From Tsukamurella paurometabola (lineage in GTDB: Bacteria; Actinomycetota; Actinomycetes; Mycobacteriales; Mycobacteriaceae): a DNA stretch of 64,000 bases. This document shows positions 1 to 9,089 of the stretch, piece by piece. The translations under genes were made by a program, and so were the position numbers. Under the pieces are notes generated by a model, which saw only the letters and a list, made by a program, of their open reading frames with translations, was not told the DNA's origin and made no database searches. The stretch spans positions 2,170,001-2,234,000 of the forward strand of contig NZ_LR131273.1 of NCBI RefSeq assembly GCF_900631615.1. The letters are read 5' to 3'. Position 1 is the stretch's first letter; every line of letters starts with the position of its first letter.

Positions 1-1
1 C

Positions 2-946
2 GAACACCGGTACCTGCTGCGATTCGAGTCGATGAAGGTCGCCTCGGCGAGGGCCGCCCTCCGCGCCGCACTCGACGCGGGCCGGGTCCGGCCCGGCGGC
101 ACCGTCATCGACTCCTCGTCGGGCATCTACGCGTACGCGCTCGCGCTGGCCTGCCACGAGGCGGGCGTCCGCTGCCGCATCATCGGATCGACGACGATCG
201 ACGAGGGACTGCGGCTCCAACTCCTCGCCCTCGGCGTGCACCTCGAGCAGATGCCGCCGTCGGCCTCGCTGAAGCTCGACCAGGACCGCCGCGTCCGGCG
301 CATCACCGAACTGCTCGCGCAGGACCCGTCGTTGCACTGGATGAGGCAGTACCACGACCCCGTGCACTACCTCGGGTACCGGGACATCGCCCGCGACACG
401 GCGACCGAGCTCGCGGCCCACGGGGCCGCGGCGGTGCGGCTCGTGGCGCCCGTCGGGTCGGGCGTCTCCAGCGGTGCACTGCGGCTCGGCTTCGAGGAGG
501 CCGGCCTGGCCGTGGAACTGGTCGGCGTACAGCCGTTCGGCAGTGTCACGTTCGGCGCGGAGCACGTCGAGGACCCCGCCATGCTCATCGCCGGGATCGG
601 CTCCTCGATTCCGTTCGACAACGTGCGTCACGGACTCTACGACGTGATCCACTGGGTGTCCTTCGACGTCGCCCGGGCCGGTACCCACCGGCTGCTCCGC
701 GAGCACGCGCTGTTCGCCGGTCTCTCCTCCGGGGCCGGGCACGTCGCCGCCGACTACGAACAGGACCACGGCGCACCGGTCGACGCCACCGTGCAGGTGC
801 TGCCGGACACGGGCCACCGCTACCTGCACGCCCTGGCCGAGCACTCCGATGCGGCCGGACCGGAGCGGCCGAGACTCGTCGACGATCCGTCGGAGGTCGC
901 TGTGCCGTGGTCGCGGATGCGGTGGGCCGGCCGCCCCGGTACGTGA
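2..946 (+). CDS. PLP-dependent enzyme of the cysteine synthase fold, 5' end cut by window
   Basis: This is the C-terminal part of a fold-type II pyridoxal-phosphate enzyme of the cysteine synthase / cystathionine beta-synthase family. The reading frame is open from base 2, before the first ATG at 32, and the residues before that ATG (FES-MK) look like the region around the PLP-binding lysine. The true start therefore lies upstream of the window. SSSGIYAYALA resembles the substrate-binding loop after the lysine, and VGSGVSSGALR resembles the glycine-rich phosphate-binding loop. The product could be an O-acetylserine sulfhydrylase relative or a more distant desulfhydrase-like protein; the exact substrate cannot be told. 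It converges on mrpG with an 11-bp gap. Confidence 0.7.
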   Translation, partial: EHRYLLRFESMKVASARAALRAALDAGRVRPGGTVIDSSSGIYAYALALACHEAGVRCRIIGSTTIDEGLRLQLLALGVHLEQMPPSASLKLDQDRRVRRITELLAQDPSLHWMRQYHDPVHYLGYRDIARDTATELAAHGAAAVRLVAPVGSGVSSGALRLGFEEAGLAVELVGVQPFGSVTFGAEHVEDPAMLIAGIGSSIPFDNVRHGLYDVIHWVSFDVARAGTHRLLREHALFAGLSSGAGHVAADYEQDHGAPVDATVQVLPDTGHRYLHALAEHSDAAGPERPRLVDDPSEVAVPWSRMRWAGRPGT

Positions 947-957
947 CCCGCGGGTCG

Positions 958-1290
958 CTAGTCGCGGTTGCCGGTCTCCATCTGGTCCGGGTCGATGGTG
1001 CTGTCGCGCAGCCGCTGCTCCTGGTAGGCCACCCGACCGACCCGGTGCGCGACGGCGGGCGCCGTGATCATGGTGAACAGCCCGGCCAGCACCAGCATCC
1101 ACACGTCGACCGAATCGGTCATCCGCACGATCGCGCCGGCCAGCAGCAGGAGCATCCCCAGGGTCTGCGGCTTGGTGGCCGCGTGCATGCGGGTCAGCGT
1201 GTCCGGGAACCGGATGATGCCGATCGCCGCGGTCACGGCGAAGACGGCGCCCGTGAGGAACAGGATCGAGGAGACGACGTCGACGATCAT
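958..1290 (-). CDS. mrpG: Mrp antiporter subunit G
   Basis: 110-aa membrane subunit of the multisubunit Na+/H+ (monovalent cation/proton) antiporter. Three hydrophobic segments and the family stretch FRFPDTLTRMHAATKPQTLG-like (here RFPDTLTRMHAATKPQTLG) identify MnhG/MrpG. The ATG at 1290 was chosen because it overlaps the mrpF stop (ATGA, 4 nt), as elsewhere in this operon. It is the last gene of a six-gene minus-strand operon and ends 11 bp from the converging PLP-enzyme gene. Function within the complex is inferred from the family; all Mrp subunits are normally required together. Confidence 0.9.
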   Translation of the reverse strand: MIVDVVSSILFLTGAVFAVTAAIGIIRFPDTLTRMHAATKPQTLGMLLLLAGAIVRMTDSVDVWMLVLAGLFTMITAPAVAHRVGRVAYQEQRLRDSTIDPDQMETGNRD

Positions 1291-1610
1291 CGGAGACCCC
1301 CGTTCCGCGGCGCGATGTCCGGCGTCTCGTCGGGCGGCGAGGGGGCCGTCCCCGCATCGTCGGGCACCCGGAACCGGACCACCGAGACCGAGCCCACGAA
1401 ACCGATGAGCGAGAGCGCGACGATCCCGGGGATGACCGACGAGTTGCGGCTGTACGCGGCCCACACCGCGAGGCCGCCGACGGCGATCGCGACGAGCGCG
1501 TCCACCGCGACCACCCGGTCGAGAGTGTTCGGGCCGCGCAGCAGCCGATAGGCGGTGAGGAAGGCGGCGGCCATGAGGATCACGCCGGTGATGACGAAGA
1601 CGACGGTCAC
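1287..1610 (-). CDS. mrpF: Mrp antiporter subunit F
   Basis: 107-aa small membrane subunit with three predicted helices. The motif RGPNTLDRVVAVDAL is the characteristic MnhF/MrpF signature near the first loop. The hydrophilic C-terminus (PSPPDETPDIAPRNGG) is longer than the core fold. It overlaps mrpE upstream (1607-1610) and mrpG downstream (1287-1290) by four bases each, so translation of the operon is probably coupled. It acts in the cytoplasmic membrane as part of the Mrp complex. Confidence 0.9.
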   Translation of the reverse strand: MTVVFVITGVILMAAAFLTAYRLLRGPNTLDRVVAVDALVAIAVGGLAVWAAYSRNSSVIPGIVALSLIGFVGSVSVVRFRVPDDAGTAPSPPDETPDIAPRNGGLR

Positions 1611-2305
1611 GGCTTCCCCTCTCCCTCGGTGCTCTGCGCCCTGCGGTAGGCGATCTCGGGCGCGGCCATCCGGCGCGCGTCGCCCGCCAGGCCACGGGCA
1701 CCGGGCGCGACGTGGTGGTACTCGTCGTCATCGATGCCGTGCATCGGGCTGGCGTGCCACTCGTTGTCGCGCTCGAACGCGTCGATGAACAGCCGCTCGA
1801 GGCGCGCGGTGCTGCGGTAGAACTGCCGCACGGCCTTCTCGCTGCTGACGTCGACGACGTGCACGTAGAGCAGCCGCCGCTTGGTGTCGATCTCCAGCAC
1901 CATCGTGCCCGGGATGAGGTTCATCATGTCGACCAGCAGGGTGAGCACCAGGTCGGACTTGATCGAGACCTTCGCCCGCAGTACCGCGCTGAGCGGCATC
2001 GCGCCGGGCCGGATCGCGAGCCACGCCACCTCGATCGACGACCGGAACATCTCCACGATGAAGACGGCGATCAGCTTGAGCAGCGAGCCCAGGTGCACGC
2101 GGCCCTCCACCGGGACGGGCGGCAGCGGGAGCAGCAGCAGGATCGCGAGCCCCACGATCAGGCCGCCCGCGATGTTGCCCCAGGTCACGCTGCCCCACAG
2201 CATGACCCACACGGCATCGAGCCAGACCAGCTGGGCGAGCTTGACCGCCACCGCGCGGCCGTCCCGCAGGTCGGGCAGGATCCGGGTCACGAGTCGCTTA
2301 GCCAT
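1607..2305 (-). CDS. mrpE: Mrp antiporter subunit E
   Basis: 232-aa MnhE/MrpE subunit. Hydrophobic segments near the N-terminus (WVMLWGSVTWGNIAGGLIVG, LLKLIAVFIVEMFRSSIEVAW) and the NLIPGTMVLEID stretch typical of MrpE are visible. I chose the ATG at 2305, which overlaps the end of mrpD by 8 nt (ATGGCTAA). An upstream in-frame start at 2350 would add a 15-residue basic extension inside mrpD. The C-terminal ~60 residues are hydrophilic and extend beyond the usual MrpE core. Confidence 0.88.
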   Translation of the reverse strand: MAKRLVTRILPDLRDGRAVAVKLAQLVWLDAVWVMLWGSVTWGNIAGGLIVGLAILLLLPLPPVPVEGRVHLGSLLKLIAVFIVEMFRSSIEVAWLAIRPGAMPLSAVLRAKVSIKSDLVLTLLVDMMNLIPGTMVLEIDTKRRLLYVHVVDVSSEKAVRQFYRSTARLERLFIDAFERDNEWHASPMHGIDDDEYHHVAPGARGLAGDARRMAAPEIAYRRAQSTEGEGKP

Positions 2306-3980
2306 GCGCGCCTCCCTGCCGGTTCTGAGGGCCGACGGTGACGGGGGCACCGTCGGGCGGTTGCAGGCGGGAGACGGCCTCCGGGCCGAGCACGGCCTCG
2401 ATGTAGTCCTCCCGGCCGAGGAGTTGCTCGGCGGCGCGGTCGGTCACGGTGAACATCGGTCCCGCGAAGATCGCGATGAGCAGGCCCACGCCGAGCAGGC
2501 CCGCCGTCGGGGCGACCATGCTCATCGGCATCCGGCCCGGGTCCTCGCGGTCGGCGAACTCGATGACGTCGGCGTCGTCGAGCAGGGCCTCCGGGTGCGC
2601 GACGGCCAGCTGCCCCTCCGGGGCGTCGGAGCGGGGGCGCCAGAACGCCTTCGTCCACACGCGGATCACCGCGTACAGGGTCAGCAGGCTGGTGATCACG
2701 CTGCCCGCCACCAGCACCCACGCCAGCACCGAGCCCTGCCGCACACCGGCCTCGATGAGCCCGACCTTGCCGACGAAGCCCGAGAACGGGGGAATGCCAC
2801 CGAGATTCAGCGCCGGCAGGAAGAACAGGATCGCCAGTACCGGGCTGGCCGCGGCGAGCCCGCCGAGCCGGCGCAGCGAGGCCGCGCCCGCCTGCCGTTC
2901 GATGAGGCCCACCACGAGGAACAGCGTGGTCTGCACGAGGATGTGGTGCACCACGTAGTAGATCGTCGAACTCAGGCCCAGCGGGGTGGAGAGCGCGATG
3001 CCGAAGATCATGTAGCCGATGTGGCTGACCAGCGTGAACGAGAGCAGACGTTTGATGTCCGTCTGCGCGATCGCGCCCAGGATGCCCACGATCATCGTGA
3101 GCAGGCCCGCGATCATGAGCACGTCGTCGAGCGCGCCGCCCGGGAAGAGCAGCGTGTGCGCACGGATGATCGCGTACACACCGACCTTGGTCAGCAAGCC
3201 GGCGAAGACCGCGGTGACCGGGGCGGGCGCCGTCGGATAGGAGTCCGGCAACCACGTCGACAGCGGGAACACCGCCGCCTTGATGCCGAACGCCACCAGC
3301 AGCACCGCGAACAGCGTCGTCCGCGTGCCGGCCGGGAGGTCCTGCAGCTTGATCGCCATGTCCGCGAGGTTCAGCGTGCCCGTCGCGAAGTAGGCGTAGG
3401 CGATGCCCAGCAGGAAGATCACCGACGAGACCATCGAGACCATGACGTACGAGACGCCGGCGCGGATCCGGTCGGCGCTGCCGCCCACCGTCAGGAGCAC
3501 GAAGGACGCGGCGAGCAGCATCTCGAAGGAGACGAACAGATTGAACAGGTCGCCCGCGAGGAAGGCGTTGCACACGCCGGCCGCCAGGATCAGGTACGTG
3601 GGGTAGAAGATCGAGACCGGCTGGTGCTCGTCGCCGTCGCGGATGCCCTGCCCCACCGAGTACACGAGGACGCCGAGCAACACGATCGCCGAGACCAGGA
3701 CCATGAGCGCCGCCAGCTGGTCGGCGACGAGGGTGATGCCGAGCGGGCCGCCCCCGCCGTCGCGGTCGCCCCAGCCGCCCACGTGCAGCGCGACGGTGCC
3801 GTGCCGGTCCGTGTAGTACAGCATCAGCGCGGCCACCGCGACGATCGCCACGAGGGAGATCAGCGAGATCAGGCGCTGCAGCCGGGGATGCCGGCCCATC
3901 ACCATCGTGATCGCGGCGGCGACGATCGGCAGCACCGTCGGCAGTGGGATCAGGGCGAGCATCGTCGATTCGCTCATCAT
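2298..3980 (-). CDS. mrpD: Mrp antiporter subunit D
   Basis: 560-aa polytopic membrane protein related to proton-pumping NADH dehydrogenase subunits NuoM/NuoN. The central proton-antiporter domain contains the conserved transmembrane FVSFEMLLAASFVLL glutamate segment and the lysine-containing KAAVFPLSTWLPDSYPTAPAP segment. MrpD is one of the two large subunits expected to move protons. The ATG at 3980 overlaps the mrpC stop (ATGA); a second ATG follows directly. The C-terminus after the last helix is polar and somewhat extended. Confidence 0.92.
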   Translation of the reverse strand: MMSESTMLALIPLPTVLPIVAAAITMVMGRHPRLQRLISLISLVAIVAVAALMLYYTDRHGTVALHVGGWGDRDGGGGPLGITLVADQLAALMVLVSAIVLLGVLVYSVGQGIRDGDEHQPVSIFYPTYLILAAGVCNAFLAGDLFNLFVSFEMLLAASFVLLTVGGSADRIRAGVSYVMVSMVSSVIFLLGIAYAYFATGTLNLADMAIKLQDLPAGTRTTLFAVLLVAFGIKAAVFPLSTWLPDSYPTAPAPVTAVFAGLLTKVGVYAIIRAHTLLFPGGALDDVLMIAGLLTMIVGILGAIAQTDIKRLLSFTLVSHIGYMIFGIALSTPLGLSSTIYYVVHHILVQTTLFLVVGLIERQAGAASLRRLGGLAAASPVLAILFFLPALNLGGIPPFSGFVGKVGLIEAGVRQGSVLAWVLVAGSVITSLLTLYAVIRVWTKAFWRPRSDAPEGQLAVAHPEALLDDADVIEFADREDPGRMPMSMVAPTAGLLGVGLLIAIFAGPMFTVTDRAAEQLLGREDYIEAVLGPEAVSRLQPPDGAPVTVGPQNRQGGAHG

Positions 3981-4558
3981 CGCTCGCCCTCCTGCTCCAC
4001 GGGCGGCAGTTGCTTCTCGCGCGGCACGCTGGGCAGCGGCAGCGCGCCGGTGTCCACGACGTCGACGCGGGCCTGCGCCAGCTCCTCGGGGGTGAGCAGC
4101 TCGCCGTCGGGCCCGTAGGCGTCGCCCAGGGCCGACGGTGCGCCCGTGATCGGGTCGTCCGAGGCGTCGTAGTCGGGATCGTCGGCGGCGATGTCGGCGT
4201 CGCGCTCGAGGACCTTCGTGTCCTCGGGGTCGTCGTCGACCTCGTCGTCGGTGTTGATCGTGAACGAGCGGTAGGCCAGGGCGAGGATGAACGCCGCCAT
4301 GCCCATCGTGATGACGATCGCGGTGAGGATCATGGCCTGCGCCAGCGGATCCGCGTCGGTGAGGCGCCCCTCCGAGAAGTACCCGACGATGGGCGGATTG
4401 CCGGGCGGGGACGACAGCGCGAGCAGCAGCAGGTTCACCGCGTTGCCGAACAGGATGATGCCCATCAGCATGCGGGTGAGGCTGCGGTCGAGCAGCAGGT
4501 ACACGCCGGTGGCGACCATGACGGCGATCGCGGCGAAGAGACCGATGTCGACGATCAT
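3977..4558 (-). CDS. mrpC: Mrp antiporter subunit C with long acidic tail
   Basis: 193-aa NuoK-like subunit. The first ~100 residues carry three helices and the family motifs FGNAVNLLLLA and DPLAQAMILTAIVITMG. The rest is a long soluble tail very rich in Asp and Glu (TDDEVDDDPEDTK and beyond), making this MrpC clearly longer than the usual 110-150 aa. The tail probably lies on the cytoplasmic side; its role is unknown. Start and stop overlap mrpAB and mrpD by ATGA. Confidence 0.9.
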   Translation of the reverse strand: MIVDIGLFAAIAVMVATGVYLLLDRSLTRMLMGIILFGNAVNLLLLALSSPPGNPPIVGYFSEGRLTDADPLAQAMILTAIVITMGMAAFILALAYRSFTINTDDEVDDDPEDTKVLERDADIAADDPDYDASDDPITGAPSALGDAYGPDGELLTPEELAQARVDVVDTGALPLPSVPREKQLPPVEQEGER

Positions 4559-7470
4559 CGTGCGCCACCCCCCGACTGGACGGGCAGGGGCGAGGTCATG
4601 TCGGCGGGGGATCCCTCCAGGTCGAGGCGCGCTCCGAGACTGCGCAGGACGTCGAGGACCAGGCCCACGACGATGAGGTACACGCCGGCGTCGAAGATCA
4701 GCGCTGTCACCACCTTGACGTCACCGAAGACCGGCAGGGTGAACTCGAAGGCGACCGATGACATGGCCGGGGCGCCCGCCAGCAGCGAGACGATGGTGCC
4801 GCCCGCCGCGAGCAGCAGGCCCGTGCCCAGGATGCGGCCCGCGTCGAGCGGCAGGGCCTCGCCGATCTCGTAGCGACCGCCCGCGAGGTAGCGCAGCACC
4901 AGCGCGAGGCCTGCCGTCAGGCCACCGGCGAAGCCGCCGCCCGGCGCGTTGTGCCCGGCGAAGAAGAAGTAGACCGAGACCACCATGATCGTGGGGAAGG
5001 CCATGCGGGAGGTGATCTCCAGGACCAGCGAGCGGTGCCGGGGATCGCGGAGCGCGCTGCCCCGCAGCCACGTGGTGCCGGGCGCCGCGGCGGCCGCGGC
5101 GGCGGCCTCCGGGCTGACCCGCGGCGCCGAGCCGAACCGGCGGTTCCGGAAGACCAGCGAGGCGACGCCCGTCGCCGCCACCAGGAGCACCGAGATCTCG
5201 CCGAACGTATCCCAGGCGCGGATGTCGACCAGGATCACGTTCACCGTGTTGTGGCCGTACCCGAACTTGTAAGCCTGCTCCGGCAGCCGGTCCGCGACGG
5301 GCGCGGCCACCCGGGCGGCGCGCGCCGCGATCGCCACCACGACGACCATCGCCGCCACCGCGATGCCGAGCAGCGCACGCGCCACCCGCGTCGGGCGGCT
5401 GCCCGTGATGGGCGCCTCGGCGGGCAGCTTGCGCAGCACCAGCACGAACACGACGAGGGTCAGCGTCTCGACGAGGAACTGGGTCAGCGCGAGGTCGGGC
5501 GCCCCGTAGATCGCGAAGATCACGCCCGTGCCGTAGCCGGTCACGCCGACGACGAGCACCGTCGCCAGGCGGTTCCGCAGCACGACCGCGGTGAACGCGG
5601 CGGCGCACATCAGCACCGAGATCGACAGGAACAGCGGCGAGGCGTCCACCCGCAGTTCGGGCCGCGCACGGGTGCCGAAGGCGAGGACCAGGACCGGCAG
5701 CAGCACCAGCGTCAGCAGGATCGTGCCCTGCGTGAGCGGCAGCGAACCGCGCTGCGTGCTCTGCGTCATGCGCAGCGACAGCACGTCGGCGCCGCGCAGC
5801 GTGGCGTCGTAGAGGCGGTCCGCGTTGCCGAGCAGCACGCTGTTGCGCCGCCGGAGCCGCGAGAAGGGGCTGTGCGGCTGGACGATGACGACGCCCGTCG
5901 CGATGATCAGCACGGTCAGCAGCAGCGGCAGCGTGAAGCCGTGCCACAGCGCGAGATGGTACGGATCCTCGGCGGGCGGGAAGGACCGGTCGGGGTACTC
6001 GGCGAGCACGTGATCGAGCCACGGCGAGAAGATCCCGTCGATCAGGCTGAGCACGGCGAGCAACGCGGGCCCGGCCAGGAACAGCGGGCTGATCCCGTGC
6101 ATGTTCTCGACGGCGCTGGTCGGCTTGGCCTGCCCTTTGCGGCCGAAGGCGCCCCAGAGGAAGCGGATGCTGTACGCCACCGTCAGGGCGGAACCCGCGC
6201 ACAGGCCCACCAGCAGGAGCACGGGGACCGGCGACGGCAGCGACGCGTGCAGCACCGTCTCGAGCGCCGCCTCCTTGCCGACGAAGCCGTACAGCGGCGG
6301 GATGCCCGCCATCGACGCCGCGGCCAGCGCCGCGATCACGGCCAGCACCTTCTGCCGGTCGCCGAGGCGGGCCAGGCGCCGGATGTCGCGCGTACCGGTG
6401 GCGTGATCGATGATGCCGACCACCATGAACAGCGTCGCCTTGAACAGGGCGTGCGCGGTGAGCATCGTCATGCCCGCGAGCGCGACGTTCCGTTCGCCGG
6501 TACCGACGAGCACCATGAGCATGCCGAGCTGGCTCACGGTGCCGAAGGCGAGGATCAGCTTGAGATCGAACTCCCGCAGGGCACGCCAGCCGGCCAGGAT
6601 CATGGTGAGGATGCCCAGGCCGAGCACGATCACGCGCCACGACGTGAGGTGCGCGAAGGCGGGGGCGAGCAGCGCCACGAGGAAGACGCCGGCCTTGACC
6701 ATGGCGGCCGCGTGCAGGTAGCCCGAGACCGGGGTCGGGGCGGCCATCGCCCCGGGGAGCCAGAAGTGGAAGGGCACGATCGCCGACTTGCTGATCGCGC
6801 CGATGAGGATGAGCACGACGCCCACCTCGACACCGATCGAGATCGTCGACGGGTCGCCGACGGCGCGGGCGATGACCTCGGAGAAGAGGTAGGTGCCGTA
6901 GTGCTCGCCCAGCTCGATGATGCCGACCAGCATCGCGAGCCCGCCGAGCGTGGTGACGAGCAGCGCCTGCGTGGCGGCGCGGCGGCTCGTGGCGCGTTCG
7001 GCGTAGTAGCCGACGAGCAGGAAGCTCAGCACCGAGGTGAGCTCCCAGAAGACGTACATGACCAGCATGTTGTCGCTGACCACCAGACCGAACATGACGG
7101 CCATGAAGGCGACGAGTTCGGCCGCGAAGGTGGGGAGCTTGCGGGTGTTCGAGACGCCGGTGAAATAGCCGGCGCAGTACACGAGGATGACCGCGCCGAT
7201 ACCGAGCACGAGCACGGACATGACCGCCGCGAGCGGCGTCAGCCGCAGATCCACGTTCATGTTCAGCGCCGGGATCCACTGCAGGGACTCCGTGCGGTCG
7301 GGCTCGCCGGAGACGGGCCAGACGGTGATGATCCAGACCAGGGCCGCGGCGGGAGCCAGGGCGAGTGCCAGGAATCCGCGCGCGCCGAAACGGCCGACCA
7401 CGATCGGTGCGGCTAAGGTCGCCAGTGACAAACAGACAAGGATGACAAGCAAGGGCACTCCGTCCTTCAT
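4555..7470 (-). CDS. mrpA: Fused Mrp antiporter subunit A/B
   Basis: 971-aa protein that is the largest Mrp subunit. The N-terminal ~500 residues are NuoL-like, with the glutamate helix MYVFWELTSVLSFLLVGY and the lysine segment KSAIVPFHFWLPGAMAAPTPVSG. The middle matches the MrpA C-terminal helices (YGAPDLALTQFLVETLT). The last ~150 residues are an MnhB domain (YFFFAGHNAPGGGFAGGLTAG). MrpB is therefore fused to MrpA, and no separate mrpB is present. I chose the ATG at 7470 because the protein then begins with a hydrophobic helix; upstream in-frame codons read through the divergent lipoprotein's promoter region. It is the first gene of the operon, 52 bp from the divergent lipoprotein. Confidence 0.9.
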   Translation of the reverse strand: MKDGVPLLVILVCLSLATLAAPIVVGRFGARGFLALALAPAAALVWIITVWPVSGEPDRTESLQWIPALNMNVDLRLTPLAAVMSVLVLGIGAVILVYCAGYFTGVSNTRKLPTFAAELVAFMAVMFGLVVSDNMLVMYVFWELTSVLSFLLVGYYAERATSRRAATQALLVTTLGGLAMLVGIIELGEHYGTYLFSEVIARAVGDPSTISIGVEVGVVLILIGAISKSAIVPFHFWLPGAMAAPTPVSGYLHAAAMVKAGVFLVALLAPAFAHLTSWRVIVLGLGILTMILAGWRALREFDLKLILAFGTVSQLGMLMVLVGTGERNVALAGMTMLTAHALFKATLFMVVGIIDHATGTRDIRRLARLGDRQKVLAVIAALAAASMAGIPPLYGFVGKEAALETVLHASLPSPVPVLLLVGLCAGSALTVAYSIRFLWGAFGRKGQAKPTSAVENMHGISPLFLAGPALLAVLSLIDGIFSPWLDHVLAEYPDRSFPPAEDPYHLALWHGFTLPLLLTVLIIATGVVIVQPHSPFSRLRRRNSVLLGNADRLYDATLRGADVLSLRMTQSTQRGSLPLTQGTILLTLVLLPVLVLAFGTRARPELRVDASPLFLSISVLMCAAAFTAVVLRNRLATVLVVGVTGYGTGVIFAIYGAPDLALTQFLVETLTLVVFVLVLRKLPAEAPITGSRPTRVARALLGIAVAAMVVVVAIAARAARVAAPVADRLPEQAYKFGYGHNTVNVILVDIRAWDTFGEISVLLVAATGVASLVFRNRRFGSAPRVSPEAAAAAAAAPGTTWLRGSALRDPRHRSLVLEITSRMAFPTIMVVSVYFFFAGHNAPGGGFAGGLTAGLALVLRYLAGGRYEIGEALPLDAGRILGTGLLLAAGGTIVSLLAGAPAMSSVAFEFTLPVFGDVKVVTALIFDAGVYLIVVGLVLDVLRSLGARLDLEGSPADMTSPLPVQSGGGAR

Positions 7471-7522
7471 GAGCGGGGTGTCGTTCTTTTCGAATTCTAC
7501 CGGTAGGCATGTGGGGAGCTGC

Positions 7523-7981
7523 ATGGACCAGTTGACGGATCGTCCGATCACTTCGGCTACGCGGGGTGCGCGTCTGGCGCGGGGCGCGTTCGGCGCCCTC
7601 GCGGCGGCGGGGCTGCTCCTCGGCGCCGCGGGCTGCGGCGACGACGCCAAGGACACTCCGGCGGCCACCGTCACCCTGCCCGCATCGTTCCCCGAGGCCG
7701 ACGTGCCGATCGTCGACGGCAACCTCATCGACGCGGGGGAGCGGCAGCAGGGCGGTGTCACCGTCTACAACGTGACCGTGCAGGCCGGCGACGGCGGATT
7801 CGACACCGCGAAGCGCAAGCTCACCGACGCCGGTTACATCGCGCTCGGCGCCGGGGCGGGCGCCCCGGACAACGCGACCCAGTCCGCGCAGTTCTCCGGC
7901 CGGGGCTACGTGGTCACCGTGAGCTCCGTCCAGGCGGGCGCCGTGCCCAACGCCGTCTTCTACGCGGTCAGCAAGGTGTAG
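7523..7981 (+). CDS. Small lipoprotein of unknown function
   Basis: 152-aa secreted lipoprotein. A GGGGAG ribosome-binding site lies just before the ATG at 7523. A positively charged N-terminus is followed by a hydrophobic stretch and a lipobox-like AAGC near residue 36. The mature part is small and has no motif I recognise. It is transcribed divergently from the Mrp operon across a 52-bp gap, so the two may share regulation, but nothing else links them. Confidence 0.65.
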   Translation: MDQLTDRPITSATRGARLARGAFGALAAAGLLLGAAGCGDDAKDTPAATVTLPASFPEADVPIVDGNLIDAGERQQGGVTVYNVTVQAGDGGFDTAKRKLTDAGYIALGAGAGAPDNATQSAQFSGRGYVVTVSSVQAGAVPNAVFYAVSKV

Positions 7982-8010
7982 CGCGTTCACAAACCTGCTC
8001 GAAATTCGAT

Positions 8011-8026
8011 CGCGGCGAAGTATTTC
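8011..8026 (+). repeat. Core of an intergenic palindromic repeat, degenerate copy (copy A)
   Basis: CGCGGCGAAGTATTTC lies in the 173-bp gap between the lipoprotein and the DUF559 gene. The same core occurs in variant form at 9044-9056, 20893-20906 and 30319-30332, each time inside a long inverted repeat. Here only a short AAACC/GGTTT pair flanks it, so the arms seem to have decayed. The rest of the gap shows no other clear signal. Confidence 0.4.
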
Positions 8027-8154
8027 TGTCCTGACCTCGCTGAACGACGGTTTCGGACGGCGCTCCTCCACAGATGTGGGTACCTAACGTGTTCTGTCCA
8101 CAGGGCAGACCCGGGTCGGGATGATCAGGGCGGGACGACCGGCACGATCGGCCC

Positions 8155-9018
8155 ATGAACACCCACGATCTGATCGCCGAGCTCGCCGCGGCCAACGGCG
8201 GCGTCGTCTCCCGCCGACAGCTGGTCAGGGCCGGCGTGGACGCCGCCGAGGTCGACGAACTGCGCCGGCACGCGGCGCTCGGGGTGATCCGTCGCGGCTG
8301 GTACGAGACACCCGGCGCCGACGCGACGGTGGTCGCGGCCGTGCGGGCCGGCGCGACGGTCGCGTGCGTCTCGGCGCTCAAGCATCGGCCGGGGGTATGG
8401 ATACCGCCGCACCAGAGGCGCCTGCACACCCGATGGTCCCGGTATCGGGACGCACCGAGGTTCGATCGTCAGTGCCGCGCCCACCGCGCGCTGGCGACAC
8501 CGATCACCGCGGTCGACGCACTGCCCGAGGCGCTGATCTGCGCGGCCAACTGTCTCGACCCGGACATGTTCGTCGCCGTCGCGGACTCCGTGCTCCGGCT
8601 GACCCCGACCGTCGACCTCGCCGACATCCGGCGGTGGTTCGCCGGCGCACCGGTGCGGACGCTGCGACTGCTGGACCAGCTGGATCCGGCGGCGGAATCG
8701 GGGACTGAATCGGTCGTCCGGTGCCGGCTGCGCCGCGCGCACATCGGGGTGCGGACCCAGGTGGTGATACCCGGCGTGGGCAGGGTGGACCTGCTCGTCG
8801 GAGACAGGCTCATCATCGAGTGCGACAGCGACCGTCATCACAACGGCGCGCGGCGGAAGGCGGACTGCAGGCGCGACCGCACCTCGACGGTCGGCAACTA
8901 CCGAGTGCTCCGGATCGACTACGACGAGGTGATGGACGATCAGGAATGGGCCGCGTTTCTCCAGGAAGTCCTCGCCCTGGTCCGCAAGGGACGGCATCGC
9001 GGCACCACTGACTTCTGA
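8155..9018 (+). CDS. DUF559-type (VSR-endonuclease fold) protein with AbiEi-like N-terminus
   Basis: 287-aa protein. The N-terminal ~60 residues (VVSRRQLVRAG...GVIRRGWYE) look like the winged-helix region of AbiEi-type antitoxins. The C-terminal ~100 residues match the DUF559 / very-short-patch-repair endonuclease fold: RVDLLVGDRLIIECDSDRHH followed by KADCRRDR and a RIDYDEV strand. Proteins of this type are common single genes in actinobacteria and their activity is not established. No toxin partner adjoins it, so I do not call a toxin-antitoxin pair. It converges on the AAA ATPase. Confidence 0.65.
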   Translation: MNTHDLIAELAAANGGVVSRRQLVRAGVDAAEVDELRRHAALGVIRRGWYETPGADATVVAAVRAGATVACVSALKHRPGVWIPPHQRRLHTRWSRYRDAPRFDRQCRAHRALATPITAVDALPEALICAANCLDPDMFVAVADSVLRLTPTVDLADIRRWFAGAPVRTLRLLDQLDPAAESGTESVVRCRLRRAHIGVRTQVVIPGVGRVDLLVGDRLIIECDSDRHHNGARRKADCRRDRTSTVGNYRVLRIDYDEVMDDQEWAAFLQEVLALVRKGRHRGTTDF

Positions 9019-9080
9019 AACCGCGCTTGATTTCGCTCGCGATCGAAATACTTCGCCCAGGCCGCGCAGGAGCGCGGTTT
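9016..9080. repeat. Intergenic long inverted repeat (copy B), likely bidirectional terminator
   Basis: Arms GAAACCGCGCT (9016-9026) and AGCGCGGTTTC (9070-9080) are perfect 11-bp complements, and 14 bp pair with one mismatch if extended outward. The 43-nt interior carries the core GAAATACTTCGCC (9044-9056), the reverse complement of the core in copy A. The left arm overlaps the end of the DUF559 gene, and the element fills the gap between two convergent genes. Confidence 0.65.
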
Positions 9081-9089
9081 CGGAACGGC

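Noticed and set aside
4721-8071. Long minus-strand frame spanning mrpAB and the lipoprotein
   Set aside because: Shadow frame with Arg/Gly/Pro-rich translation; mrpAB is in another frame with clear membrane segments.
8155-9018. Possible type IV toxin-antitoxin system from the AbiEi-like N-terminus
   Set aside because: No AbiEii nucleotidyltransferase or other toxin adjoins; the C-terminus is a DUF559 domain common in single genes.
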